Part shown: positions 1 to 8,067 of the stretch, one piece after another | Numbering within the stretch: the first letter of the stretch is position 1 | Layout of the letters: the number at the start of each line of letters is the position of its first letter | Assembly (NCBI GenBank): GCA_964418695.1 | Contig: CAYQMN010000003.1 | Span: 1-64,000, forward strand | Source: Prado023 sp964418695 | GTDB lineage: Bacteria; Actinomycetota; Actinomycetes; S36-B12; CAIYMF01 | Reading direction: 5' to 3' | Length of the DNA stretch: 64,000 nt | The notes under the pieces: generated by a model | What the model was told of the DNA's origin: nothing | Database searches by the model: none | What the model saw: the letters and a program-made list of their open reading frames with translations, nothing else | Translations under genes and position numbers: made by a program

Positions 1-622
1 CCGCCAACGGGCAGCTTCGTGGCCGTCTCCAGGCAGTTTCTCGTGACCGCCAACAGACGCGCGTCTGGACCTGCGTGAAGTTGTTGGCGTCAAGTGCCAG
101 TGCCACGGCTTCCTCTTGTTCCTTCTTCGCCTGTGTTCGCCGTGCGGTCTGCACCTTCTGGGTGGCTATGAGGGCCGCGGTCGATATGACGGCCGCTTGG
201 CGCTCTGCGTCCGATGGCTCTCGCGCTTCGCTTACCCAGGGGAAGCGGTTGCGGTCGAGTCCCATCATCACGGTGTCGATGACGCGTTTTGCCATGACAG
301 GGTCTGCGCGCAGGCGCTGCGGGCTCAGCACAGCCTCTGCAAGGACCTTGAGATCATCTTCGCTGATTGCCGGTGAAGCGAGATATCGGATGGCAGTGAG
401 AAGATCCTGCTGCGTCAGGAGCTCAACAGCTTGGTCGTAGAGCCGGCTGAGATCGACCGTGCCCTCGATCAGATTCTCAACAGCATCTCGGTACTCGTCG
501 AAGGCTTCAAGGTACTGCTCCAGGGGCTCTTGCAGGCGCACTTCACGGAAGCGCCTCCTTCCTTGCTCGGAGTCGTCAGACAGTTCGTGTTCTGACCATC
601 GCGGTGGTGGGACCTGGGTCAC
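1..622 (-). CDS. XamI-like type II restriction endonuclease (3' truncated by window edge)
   Basis: Translation of the minus strand from a GTG at 622, which overlaps the methyltransferase stop by 4 bases (GTGA), gives an open frame running off the window. The N-terminal two thirds (PPPRWSEHEL..., RLQEPLEQYLEAFDEYRD, AISEDDLKVLAEAVLSPQRL, GLDRNRFPWV, VQTARRTQAKKEQEEA) resemble the XamI endonuclease family as I remember it. The catalytic core would lie beyond the window edge. The coupling to an N6-adenine methyltransferase supports an R-M role: cleaving unmethylated DNA, probably at GTCGAC if specificity follows the XamI prototype (inference). The last roughly 60 bases read Arg/Trp-rich and fit the family poorly, so a frameshift or degraded 3' part is possible. 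The codon choice is less GC-biased than in the neighbours. Confidence 0.7.
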   Translation of the reverse strand, partial: MTQVPPPRWSEHELSDDSEQGRRRFREVRLQEPLEQYLEAFDEYRDAVENLIEGTVDLSRLYDQAVELLTQQDLLTAIRYLASPAISEDDLKVLAEAVLSPQRLRADPVMAKRVIDTVMMGLDRNRFPWVSEAREPSDAERQAAVISTAALIATQKVQTARRTQAKKEQEEAVALALDANNFTQVQTRVCWRSRETAWRRPRSCPLA

Positions 623-2268
623 GCGGTCACCCCTTCGCACATGGACTCCAAACTTGGGATCGGGAGTCGCTCCATCTCCTTCGGCTCGAACTTGGTGAGC
701 CCACCTGCATAGGTTCGTCCCTGAGCCAACGTAACGGCTGAGCGGAGGTGCGCGGCGAGATTGTCGAGAACCTTCGGGTGAAGATCTTGGCGTGGGTACA
801 GACCGTGGGCAACATTGATATGGCGGGCCTGGACATCGTTCCGGACGAAGGCCGGTGGCCTCCGGGCCATGTAGGTGGCTAGGACAGGTGCCGCAGCACG
901 GAGGCCTACGCTCCACCAGGCCTTTCGGTTGGCTGCCACGTACCCTTCGTGCACGTTCCGCTTCTTCGCTGCACGGAGGAATCGGTCGATCATCCGTCGC
1001 TCGTCGTCGTCGAAGATGTCGAGGTCTACCGGCAGATCAATGACCTGTCGGAGCGGCGCGGCAGTCGCCAGGCGCTCCCCCGCTCTGAACAGGTCATGGG
1101 CCTTCGTCACTGAGGGGAAGAGCACACTCCCTGGCAGGTCGATCTCACCGCCGCGGTGGACCCAGACGGCGTTGGCACCCGTGACCGCGCCGCGGTGCAC
1201 GCGACAGAGTTCGCCCAGCTCCACGTAGCCGTCCGGCAACGTGGGTGTCACGCGGGTGAGTACCGACCATCTATTCGCTTCGGCCAGGCGCTGGCGAGAG
1301 ATGGAACGACCTTGATCGAGGCGCCCTAGGTCCTGCACCCCGTCGACGCGCCGGACCTTGATGGAGGCTGGGCGCTCGCCGACCTTGAAGCACGTGATCG
1401 CACCGGTGGTCGCAGCGTCCGCGAAGGGCGCGGCCGCTGGGTCGAGGACATGAAGCGATTCTCCTCCAAGGCCATCGAGGAGGAGCTCACGCACGAGACT
1501 CCCGTAGTTCACGTCGAGCCACTCCGCACTGGTGATGAAGGCTCCGTAGTCGCCGGGGTGACCGTGCTCGGCGGTGGCAAGGAAGAAGTGGACATGCAAC
1601 CCAGCGAGTCCACTGGCCTTGAGGCCGCGCTTGCGGGCTGTTGCGAGCAGCCACGACTTCCATTCGGGCGCGATCTGGTGGTGCCGCACGTAGGGCGGAT
1701 TCCCGATGAACAGGGTCGGCCCGTCAACTCTGCCCAGGTCCATTGCCCGATAGTCGCCGAGATGGATCGACACGCGCGACGCCACCCCCGAGACGACTGC
1801 ATTTGCGCGAAGCATCAGGGTTGCCATCGGGTCGATGTCCGCAGCGATGACGGGGACGTCCGGGAAGTGGCGGGCAGCCGCGAGCAAGTACCGTCCCGAC
1901 CCTGCTCCAGGATCAACGATGCGGGCGGGACGGGCCTGCTCGCTGGCCCAGGCGATCATGGACTCCACAATCGGGCCCGGCGTGTAGGTCTGGCCCAACG
2001 GACGTCGTTCTTCCGGGGAAACAAGTCGGCAGTAGGCCTCACCTAACGGATCAAGACCGTGTTGAATCTGATCCGCCACCCTCTGCACTACGTCATCCGG
2101 CGGGAGGCCAGGGTTCTTCAGCAGCAGGTCGCGCTCGGCCGCAGCCAGTTGGCCGCCAAACGCGGCGCCCAACGCCGCGCACAGCCGTATCAGATCACCC
2201 AGTGTCGAACACACGTTCGATACTATGCCATCTGGTGCCGACGCTCGCGACACGATCGCGTCAGCCAC
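619..2268 (-). CDS. Type II N6-adenine DNA methyltransferase (XamI-type R-M system)
   Basis: This is the modification enzyme that would protect the sites cut by the downstream endonuclease. From the GTG at 2268 it is 549 aa. It carries the SAM-binding motif DPGAGSGRY (about residues 119-127), the adenine-methyltransferase catalytic motif NPPY (about 190-193, context FIGNPPYVRHH), and a long C-terminal target-recognition region. The frame is open up to an ATG at 2346. I prefer the GTG at 2268 because GGGGAG lies 12 bases upstream and the start then overlaps the end of the small upstream gene by only 8 bases. The order HTH protein, methyltransferase, endonuclease with overlapping ends indicates one leftward operon. 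Base composition is visibly more AT-rich than the chromosome core, which suggests horizontal acquisition. Confidence 0.85.
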   Translation of the reverse strand: MADAIVSRASAPDGIVSNVCSTLGDLIRLCAALGAAFGGQLAAAERDLLLKNPGLPPDDVVQRVADQIQHGLDPLGEAYCRLVSPEERRPLGQTYTPGPIVESMIAWASEQARPARIVDPGAGSGRYLLAAARHFPDVPVIAADIDPMATLMLRANAVVSGVASRVSIHLGDYRAMDLGRVDGPTLFIGNPPYVRHHQIAPEWKSWLLATARKRGLKASGLAGLHVHFFLATAEHGHPGDYGAFITSAEWLDVNYGSLVRELLLDGLGGESLHVLDPAAAPFADAATTGAITCFKVGERPASIKVRRVDGVQDLGRLDQGRSISRQRLAEANRWSVLTRVTPTLPDGYVELGELCRVHRGAVTGANAVWVHRGGEIDLPGSVLFPSVTKAHDLFRAGERLATAAPLRQVIDLPVDLDIFDDDERRMIDRFLRAAKKRNVHEGYVAANRKAWWSVGLRAAAPVLATYMARRPPAFVRNDVQARHINVAHGLYPRQDLHPKVLDNLAAHLRSAVTLAQGRTYAGGLTKFEPKEMERLPIPSLESMCEGVTA

Positions 2269-2485
2269 GGAGGCGAAACACTCCCCGCTGGACGCGCTCG
2301 AAGTATCGCTCGTCCTGAAGGGCACTGCGGATCGACGAGGGTGCAACCTCCCCTACCCGCTTGTGGATGGCGTCGCCGATCTCTCGGATCGACGCGGGCT
2401 CGCCGTCCTTGCTGGCCAGAAACTCACGCATCGCGATCTTCACCTCGCCGTGGGCGCGGCGCGTCCGGGGACTGGATTCTGACAA
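2261..2485 (-). CDS. Small winged-helix-like protein leading the R-M operon
   Basis: A 74-aa protein if translation starts at the TTG at 2485, which has GGGAG (2491-2495) five bases upstream. The frame is open to an ATG at 2557, but that start would make the 36-bp palindrome coding. The sequence contains AMREFLASKDGEPASIREI, then GDAIHKRVGEVAPSSIRSAL and ERVQRGVFRL. This pattern (helix, helix, recognition helix, short wing ending in 'RGVFRL') is typical of small HTH proteins found next to DNA methyltransferases. It may be a controller acting on the operator immediately upstream, or a specificity accessory. Its end overlaps the methyltransferase start. The function is inferred from architecture and position. 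Confidence 0.65.
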   Translation of the reverse strand: MSESSPRTRRAHGEVKIAMREFLASKDGEPASIREIGDAIHKRVGEVAPSSIRSALQDERYFERVQRGVFRLRG

Positions 2486-2493
2486 GGCTGCTC

Positions 2494-2529
2494 CCGCTAG
2501 AGTCGACGCTATAGCGTCGACTCTAGCGG
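2494..2529. repeat. 36-bp perfect palindrome at the R-M operon promoter, containing two GTCGAC sites
   Basis: The bases from 2494 to 2529 are fully self-complementary about a central TATA (each half reads CCGCTAGAGTCGACGCTA). Two copies of GTCGAC lie inside, at 2502-2507 and 2516-2521. It sits directly upstream of the TTG start of the small HTH gene and covers its proposed -10, so it is placed like an operator. GTCGAC is the site of the XamI prototype, so methylation of this element by the operon's own enzyme is plausible. Confidence 0.8.
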
Positions 2530-2537
2530 CACCCCAA
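2508..2537 (-). promoter_or_regulatory. Proposed promoter of the R-M operon
   Basis: On the minus strand TTGGGG (2532-2537) and TATAGC (2508-2513) are separated by 18 bases, the latter being the centre of the palindrome. A transcript starting about 7 bases further on would begin near 2501 and read GGGAG then TTG at 2485. This is assigned from pattern and spacing only. Confidence 0.4.
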
Positions 2538-2666
2538 CTCGGGCGGAACTCTCGCACCTGCGTGTCGCCCGCCTGGCCGACGAGTTCCGCTGACCGCGAG
2601 AGCGCCCACCCTCGCCTTGACGACCCGCCCGGGATGCCGGCGGGCTCGACCGGTCGAGCGCTCAGA

Positions 2667-2921
2667 TCAGCCGGTGCCCTTGCCGACCAGCGCCTCCGCG
2701 GTCCCGATGAGCAGCACGGCGGCGATCACCGCGACGACGAAGCCCAGGACGTTGAGCTCCCAGATGCTCCCGGTCCCGAGCAGGCTCGCGATGCCTCCGC
2801 CGATCACCGATCCGACGACCCCGAGGCCCAGAGTCGCCAAGACTCCGAGATTCTGCTTGCCCGGCTTGATGAGCCGCGCGAGTGCTCCGATGATGAGGCC
2901 CGCCACCAGGAAACCGATCAT
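2667..2921 (-). CDS. GlsB/YeaQ/YmgE family stress-associated membrane protein
   Basis: An 84-aa very hydrophobic protein starting MIGFLVAGLIIGALARLIKP and continuing with a second and third glycine-rich membrane segment (LGVVGSVIGGGIASLLG and VLGFVVAVIAAVLLIG). This is the Transgly_assoc (GlsB/YeaQ) pattern: three predicted helices and about 80 residues, linked to general stress in other bacteria with no defined biochemical role. I chose the ATG at 2921; a GTG at 2930 (VLGM) is also possible. The gene stands alone between the R-M module and the tRNA-Leu. Confidence 0.85.
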   Translation of the reverse strand: MIGFLVAGLIIGALARLIKPGKQNLGVLATLGLGVVGSVIGGGIASLLGTGSIWELNVLGFVVAVIAAVLLIGTAEALVGKGTG

Positions 2922-3134
2922 GCCCAGCACGCTACGCGCGCGCACCGGATCCGGCATCCGCGCGTTGGAGCAACGACCCACCAGCACGGGTCTCCTCAAG
3001 CCGTCGAAGACCAGAGGCGCGAAGCACCGCATGAGGGGCGCGCGGGCCGGGATGCGAGGCATCGGAAGCTGCATTGCCGGGAGTCCGACCGCTTCCGCGC
3101 CGACACCGACCGTGCCCTCCCACCAGAAAGGCGA

Positions 3135-3160
3135 AGCCCCAGGTCGCCTGACCTGGGGCT
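3135..3160 (-). terminator. Hairpin downstream of tRNA-Leu
   Basis: AGCCCCAGGTC, loop GCCT, GACCTGGGGCT: an 11-bp perfect stem starting 6 bases beyond the tRNA 3' end. On the minus strand it is followed by a weak pyrimidine tract (TTCGCCTTTCT). It is the likely terminator of the tRNA transcript. Confidence 0.75.
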
Positions 3161-3165
3161 CTCTG

Positions 3166-3249
3166 TGCGCGAGGGGGGAGTTGAACCCCCACGCCCTTAC
3201 GGGCACACGGACCTGAACCGTGCGCGTCTGCCTATTCCGCCACTCGCGC
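3166..3249 (-). tRNA. tRNA-Leu (anticodon CAG)
   Basis: The minus strand folds as a class II tRNA: acceptor GCGCGAG/CTCGCGC with discriminator A, anticodon arm CACGG-TTCAGGT-CCGTG (CAG), a long variable arm GTGCCCGTAAGGGCGT, and T arm GGGGG-TTCAACT-CCCCC. CCA is not encoded. Its 3' end faces the R-M module on the left, the side on which tRNA-targeted islands insert. Confidence 0.95.
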
Positions 3250-3697
3250 GCGACCCCGGAGGACCGGGGCACTCGGGCAAGGATACGGGCGGGAACAGCA
3301 CGCCGCCAAATCGCGGGGCCGGCGCCGGAAACGCCGATCGGCAGGCCCCCAAGGACGACCTGGACCTCCGGGTGGTCTCCCAGCACAGCGGTCCCGCCAC
3401 CGACCGATCGGGTGCCTACCTGGCCTGGTACGTCGGCATGGCCGGGCGCGTGGAGGCGGACGCAGCCACCCCGGTCGAGCTTGCACAGACGTAGCCAGCC
3501 ACCCGCCGGTCCAGCTTGTCGAGGCCCTCACGTCCCCACGCCAGGCCGACCGGTGCGCAGGGAGTCCCGGGCGTCCTGTGCGCCCTGGGACGGGTCTCGA
3601 CAGCCTCGACCGGCCTGCGGTCAGTATTCGAGGGAAGCCGGGGCCCGACTGACTCGTCGCGCTCGACGGAGGCCTGCATCGCGTCTCAGCGGGGTGC
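3250..3697. other. Intergenic region, no gene recognised
   Basis: 448 bases between the tRNA-Leu and the acyltransferase stop. Short open frames exist in several phases, but none has a ribosome-binding site, a conserved-looking protein or a partner. Some Cys-free, Arg/Pro-rich frames are typical of non-coding GC-rich DNA. I see no clear repeat or RNA gene; it may hold the tRNA-Leu promoter at its left end. Confidence 0.5.
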
Positions 3698-5581
3698 TCA
3701 GCCTTCGGCTGATACTCCGAGTGCCTCGGCGATGACCTCGCTGTAGACCGCGACGCCCTTGGCTGAGAGGTGCACGCGATCGGAGACGAAGTAGTCCCCC
3801 TGGCCCTCGGACTTCGCGGCCCAGTCGGCGATCACGACGTTCGGGTAGTCCTTGGCGACCTCGACGAACAGCCGGTTGTTGGGGGCCATCCAGGCGCGAG
3901 GCACGCGCACGGTCACCAGCGCCACCCGGTCGGCACTGGCCAGCTCGTCGAGAGTCGCGCGCAGGCGAGCCTCGGGGACGATCCCGTTGTTCCCGACGTG
4001 CACGACCACCAGGTCGCGCACCTTGGCCTGGGCCACCTGCTGCTTGACCACGTCGTTGAGCTGACCGGCCTGCTCGCCGACCTTGGCGTGCAGGTCCAGC
4101 CGGAAGGACTTGCCCAGCGCGCCGGAAGCACCGAGCAGGACCGAGTCGCCGAACGCACTCACCTTCGGCCGCGGATCGGTCAGAGCGGCGTCGACCGCCC
4201 CGTCGGTCTGTGGGGGCTGGGTCTGCTCCACCGAGTCCACCGCCGGGAGCTGGTCGAGGGTCGAGTCGCTGGCGGCCGACGGGGCCGGAGCGATCACGAT
4301 GCGCACGGCGCACACCAGCACCGCCACGCCCGCCACCCCGAGCATCGCTGCCTGCCGAAGGTTCGGGCGGGGCACCCCGCCCTCCACGACGCGCGTCCAG
4401 AACCGGCCCAGCGCCCCACGACGCACGGGCATCTCGACGAACCGGTAGCTCAGGTCCGCGATCACGAGCAGCAGCCCGAGGCGCAGCGCGAGGGCCGGGA
4501 TGCCGGTGATCGGGATGTCCACCCCAGGCCGGGTCACCAGGAACAGCGGCCAGTGCCACAGGTAGATGCCGTAGGAGCGTCGCCCTATCCAGCGCATCGG
4601 CTTGTTGCCGAGCAGCGGCCCGAAGGCGGCGCCGCGGTGACTGGCGGCCGCGACCACGACCGCCGACACCAGGGCCACCAGCAGGAACCCGCCCCGATAC
4701 AGCGTGGTCGAGTACTCACCGAACAGCACGAACATGGCGATCAGTGCCGCCAGGCCCGCGACGCCCGCCCCGGAGATGACCGCGCTGGCACGCGGATCGA
4801 GCACCGCAGCGGTGCGCCCGGGTCGCCAGAACACCGCGAGCGCGGCTCCCAGCAGGATGCCCATCGAGTGCGTGTCGGTGCCGAAGTACAGGCGGCTCGG
4901 ATCGGCCGAGGCGGGCATGTCGCCGAGCACGGATCCGACGAGCATCGCCACGGTCGAGCCCAAGGCCAGGGTCAGCGCGACGATCGCCACGCCCCGCCCG
5001 GCCCGCCACCGGTAGGCGAGCAGCGCCACCGACGGCCACACGATGTAGAACTGCTCCTCCACCGCCAGGGACCACAGGTGCTGGAGCATCGGCGGGCGGC
5101 CGATGAACTCGAAGTACGACAGGTCGGTGAGGATGCTGGTCCAGTTGGAGACGTAGAGCAGCGCTCCGGGCAGGTCTCGCCGGAACCCGGAGGCCGAGTC
5201 GTAGGCGACGGTGGCCACCAGGAAGGCGACGGCGATCAGGACCGCGACCAGGGCCGGCAGGAGCCGGCGCGCGCGGCGCAGGTAGAACCGGCCGAAGTCG
5301 ATCCGCCCCGAGCGGTCCAGCTCCACCAGGAGCAGCGACGTGATGAGGAAGCCCGACAGGACGAAGAACACGTCCACCCCGAGGAAGCCGCCCGGCAGCC
5401 ACATCACGTCGGCGTGATAGAGCACGACGGCAGCCACCGCGACCGCGCGCAGGCCGTCCAGACCCACCAGATGAGGCAGGCTGGCGGCCACCGGGGTGGC
5501 GGCCTCACCTGGCCGAGTGAGGGTGCTGGCTGACACGGGCTGCGTCCTCTCCGACGCGGAAGTGGGAAACCTGCCCCACAT
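3698..5581 (-). CDS. OatA-like membrane O-acyltransferase with C-terminal SGNH domain
   Basis: A 627-aa integral membrane protein. The N-terminal 400 residues are an acyltransferase-3 domain: LVGLDGLRAVAVAAVVLYHAD at the first helix, FFVLSGFLITSLL, RRARRLLPAL, and the LWSLAVEEQFYIVWP signature. The C-terminal part is an SGNH hydrolase fold with GDSV (Ser), GNNG (Asn) and DRVHL (Asp/His). Such proteins move acetyl or other acyl groups across the membrane onto peptidoglycan or glycans. The target here is unknown. A GTG at 5536 has a better-spaced GAGAGGA than the ATG at 5581, so the first 15 residues are doubtful. A large hairpin separates it from the upstream cca gene. Confidence 0.85.
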   Translation of the reverse strand: MWGRFPTSASERTQPVSASTLTRPGEAATPVAASLPHLVGLDGLRAVAVAAVVLYHADVMWLPGGFLGVDVFFVLSGFLITSLLLVELDRSGRIDFGRFYLRRARRLLPALVAVLIAVAFLVATVAYDSASGFRRDLPGALLYVSNWTSILTDLSYFEFIGRPPMLQHLWSLAVEEQFYIVWPSVALLAYRWRAGRGVAIVALTLALGSTVAMLVGSVLGDMPASADPSRLYFGTDTHSMGILLGAALAVFWRPGRTAAVLDPRASAVISGAGVAGLAALIAMFVLFGEYSTTLYRGGFLLVALVSAVVVAAASHRGAAFGPLLGNKPMRWIGRRSYGIYLWHWPLFLVTRPGVDIPITGIPALALRLGLLLVIADLSYRFVEMPVRRGALGRFWTRVVEGGVPRPNLRQAAMLGVAGVAVLVCAVRIVIAPAPSAASDSTLDQLPAVDSVEQTQPPQTDGAVDAALTDPRPKVSAFGDSVLLGASGALGKSFRLDLHAKVGEQAGQLNDVVKQQVAQAKVRDLVVVHVGNNGIVPEARLRATLDELASADRVALVTVRVPRAWMAPNNRLFVEVAKDYPNVVIADWAAKSEGQGDYFVSDRVHLSAKGVAVYSEVIAEALGVSAEG

Positions 5582-5625
5582 TGAACCTCAGGGGTCCGAC
5601 ATCCTCGGGGAGGCGCACGGGCAGC

Positions 5626-5700
5626 CCCGCTGCCCGCGCTCCGGTTGTCAGTCCAGTGGCCATCCGAATGGGCCCGCGGACTGACAGCCCGGGCAGCGGG
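5626..5700 (-). terminator. Large bipartite hairpin after cca
   Basis: Outer arms CCCGCTGCCCG (5626-5636) and CGGGCAGCGGG (5690-5700) enclose inner arms TGTCAGTCC and GGACTGACA (5678-5686). The structure begins 4 bases past the cca stop and therefore probably ends its transcript. No T-tract follows, as is common in GC-rich actinobacteria. Confidence 0.65.
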
Positions 5701-5703
5701 TCG

Positions 5704-7161
5704 CTAGTCGGCGCTGCGCTGCGCCCACCAGTCGCGCAGCTCGGCCGCGGCCCGCTCGGGGCCCAGCGGCCCCTCGTCCAGGCGCCGCTCCAGCAGCCAG
5801 TTGTAGGCCTCGCCGACCACCCGGCCCGGTGCGATCCCCAGGATCGTCATGATCTGGTTGCCGTCCAGGTCCGGGCGGATCGCCGCCAGCTCCTCGGCCA
5901 CCGCGAGTGCGTCGATACGGCGCTCCAGGTCGTCGTAGGTCCGGCGCAGCGCAGCGGCCTTGCGCGCGTTGCGGGTGGTGCAGTCGGCCCGGGTCAGCTT
6001 GTGCAGGCGGGGCAGCAGCTCGCCCGCGTCGCGCACGTAGCGGCGCACCGCGGCGTCGGTCCACTCCCCGGACCCGTAGCCGTGGAAGCGCAGGTGCAGC
6101 GCGACCAGCTCGGTCACCTCGTCGACCACATGACGCGGATAGCGCAGCTGCGTGAGCCGACGCCGGGCCAGCTTGGCACCGACCACCTCGTGATGGTGGA
6201 AGCTCACGCGACCACCGCCCTCGAACCGGCGGGTCCGCGGCTTGCCGATGTCGTGCAGGAGCGCGGCCAGGCGCAGCACCAGGTCCGGCTCGCTGCTCGG
6301 GTCGAGCGTGCGCTCCAGGTCGATCGCCTGCTCCAGCACGATCAGCGAGTGCTCGTACACATCCTTGTGCCGGTGATGCTCGTCGATCTCCAGCCGCAGC
6401 GCGGGCAGCTCGGGCAGCACGTGGGCGGCCAGCCCGCTGTCGACGAGCAGCTCGATGCCGGCCCGCGGCTGCTCGGTCAGCAGCAGCTTGGACAGCTCGT
6501 CGCGCACACGCTCCGCGGAGACCATGGCGATCCGCTCGGACATGCTCTGGATGGCGGCGGCAACCGCAGGGTCCACGCGCACGCCGAGCTGGGAGCTGAA
6601 CCGGGCCGCACGCATCATCCGCAGCGGGTCGTCGGCGAACGACTCCACGGCCGGCGCCGGGGTGCGCAGGAGGCCGCGGGCCAGATCGTCCAGCCCGCCG
6701 AACGGGTCGACGAACCCGCGGTCCGGCAGGGTCACCGCCATCGCGTTGATCGTGAAGTCGCGTCGGCGCAGGTCGGCCTCGAGCGAGTCGCCGTAGGTGA
6801 CCTCAGGCTTGCGGGTGGTCCGGTCGTAGGCGTCGCTGCGGTAGGTCGTGATCTCGAAGTGCAGATCGCCCACCTTCGCACCCACCGTGCCGAAGGCGAT
6901 GCCGACGTCCCAGACCGCGTCGGCCCAGCCGCGGAGCAGCCCGAGAACCTGCTCGGGGCGCGCCGAGGTGGCCAGATCCAGATCGGTGTGCGCCTCCCGG
7001 CGCAGGGCGTCGCGCACGCAGCCACCCACCAGCGCGACCTCGTGGCCGGCATCGGCCAGCCGACGGCCGATGTCGAGGACCTGGGGGGCGCTGGTCACCA
7101 GGGACTCCACGGCCAGCTCTCGGGCCGCGTCCAGCGCCGCGCGGGGAGGGACCTCAGGCAC
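5704..7161 (-). CDS. cca: CCA tRNA nucleotidyltransferase
   Basis: A 485-aa enzyme that adds or repairs the CCA end of tRNAs. This fits the tRNA genes here, none of which encodes CCA. Motifs: LVGGCVRDALRREAHTDLDLA (nucleotidyltransferase core with DLDLA), RRRDFTINAMA, and DPFGGLDDLARGLLRTP, followed by an HD domain (ALLHDIGKPRTR, FHHHEVVGAKLA) seen in the actinobacterial type. I chose the GTG at 7161 (VPEVPPRAALDAARE); the frame upstream is antisense to the divergent NUDIX gene. It is divergent from the NUDIX-DUF6049-murJ operon, an arrangement common in actinobacteria. Confidence 0.95.
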   Translation of the reverse strand: MPEVPPRAALDAARELAVESLVTSAPQVLDIGRRLADAGHEVALVGGCVRDALRREAHTDLDLATSARPEQVLGLLRGWADAVWDVGIAFGTVGAKVGDLHFEITTYRSDAYDRTTRKPEVTYGDSLEADLRRRDFTINAMAVTLPDRGFVDPFGGLDDLARGLLRTPAPAVESFADDPLRMMRAARFSSQLGVRVDPAVAAAIQSMSERIAMVSAERVRDELSKLLLTEQPRAGIELLVDSGLAAHVLPELPALRLEIDEHHRHKDVYEHSLIVLEQAIDLERTLDPSSEPDLVLRLAALLHDIGKPRTRRFEGGGRVSFHHHEVVGAKLARRRLTQLRYPRHVVDEVTELVALHLRFHGYGSGEWTDAAVRRYVRDAGELLPRLHKLTRADCTTRNARKAAALRRTYDDLERRIDALAVAEELAAIRPDLDGNQIMTILGIAPGRVVGEAYNWLLERRLDEGPLGPERAAAELRDWWAQRSAD

Positions 7162-7184
7162 GGCCCGCCATTCTAGGTGGCCGC

Positions 7185-7190
7185 TATCCT
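7185..7190 (+). promoter_or_regulatory. -10 element of leaderless NUDIX-DUF6049-murJ transcript
   Basis: TATCCT is separated by 7 bases from the ATG at 7198 and no ribosome-binding site is present, so the transcript is probably leaderless. The same spacing recurs before at least twelve other starts in this window. Confidence 0.55.
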
Positions 7191-7197
7191 TCCCGGC

Positions 7198-8067
7198 ATG
7201 ACCCCGCCCCCCACACCCGTGCCGCCTCCGCGGCGCGAAGGGTGGCGCATGAAGTTCCCCACTCCGGCCGATCTGCACCACCCGCGCCAGCGCAGCGCCG
7301 CCGCGAAGCGCGGCGAGGACGAGGGGACCACCGAGGGGCCCAGCGAGGCGGCACCGCAGGAGCCCGACGCGGCCGAGGTGTCCCAGGACACCCAGCCCGA
7401 GGCGACCGGGGACACCGGCACCGACAGTCCCACCGGAGCGACCGCCCCGAACCCGGGCAACCTGCCCAGGCCCACCCGCACCGCCCGGACGGCGGGCCCG
7501 GTGCCGGTGGCCCGCGACAGCCACGAGAACGAGCCCCCCGCCGAGCCCGCCCCCCGCCGGCTGCCCAATCCGGCCAGCCTGATGCCCCGCGGTCCGCGCA
7601 TGGGCCGGCCCGGCGGCCTGCGGGCGCGCCGGCTGCCCAAGGTGGAGGAGACCTCAGCCGGCGGAGTGGTGCTGGACCTGTCCGCGACTCCACCGGCAGT
7701 CGCGCTGATCGCCCGGCACGACCGGCGCTCGCGCCTGCTCTGGAGCCTGCCCAAGGGGCACGTCGAGGAGGGCGAGACCCCGGAGCAGGCGGCCCTGCGC
7801 GAGGTTCAGGAGGAGACCGGGCTGGTCGGGCAGATCCTGGCCCCGCTGGGCATCATCGACTTCTGGTTCGTCGTGGAGGACCGGCGCATCCACAAGACCG
7901 TCCATCACTTCGTCATCGAGGCCATCGGCGGGGAGCTGTCCGACGAGGATCTGGAGGTGGACGCCGTCGAGTGGTTCCCGTTCGAGCAGGTCGCCCGGCG
8001 CCTGGCCTACGGCGACGAGCGCCGCCTGGTGGCCAAGGTCGCCCAGATCGTCCCGGGTGTGAGGTGA
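7198..8067 (+). CDS. NUDIX hydrolase with long disordered N-terminus
   Basis: 289 aa. The first 145 residues are Pro/Thr/Glu/Arg-rich and probably unstructured. The C-terminal NUDIX fold carries the box as GHVEEGETPEQAALREVQEE (G-x5-E-x7-REVQEE-x-G). The family hydrolyses nucleoside diphosphates linked to another moiety; the substrate is unknown. The start at 7198 is preferred because a -10 TATCCT lies 7 bases upstream. An ATG at 7249 with an upstream AAGGGTGG is a reasonable alternative that would remove 17 residues. It overlaps the DUF6049 gene by 4 bases. Many actinobacteria have NUDIX, DUF6049 and MurJ in this order. Confidence 0.85.
   Translation: MTPPPTPVPPPRREGWRMKFPTPADLHHPRQRSAAAKRGEDEGTTEGPSEAAPQEPDAAEVSQDTQPEATGDTGTDSPTGATAPNPGNLPRPTRTARTAGPVPVARDSHENEPPAEPAPRRLPNPASLMPRGPRMGRPGGLRARRLPKVEETSAGGVVLDLSATPPAVALIARHDRRSRLLWSLPKGHVEEGETPEQAALREVQEETGLVGQILAPLGIIDFWFVVEDRRIHKTVHHFVIEAIGGELSDEDLEVDAVEWFPFEQVARRLAYGDERRLVAKVAQIVPGVR

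Noticed and set aside
3770..5533. 587-residue open frame antisense to the acyltransferase
   Set aside because: Same composition artefact; the minus strand has membrane helices and SGNH motifs.
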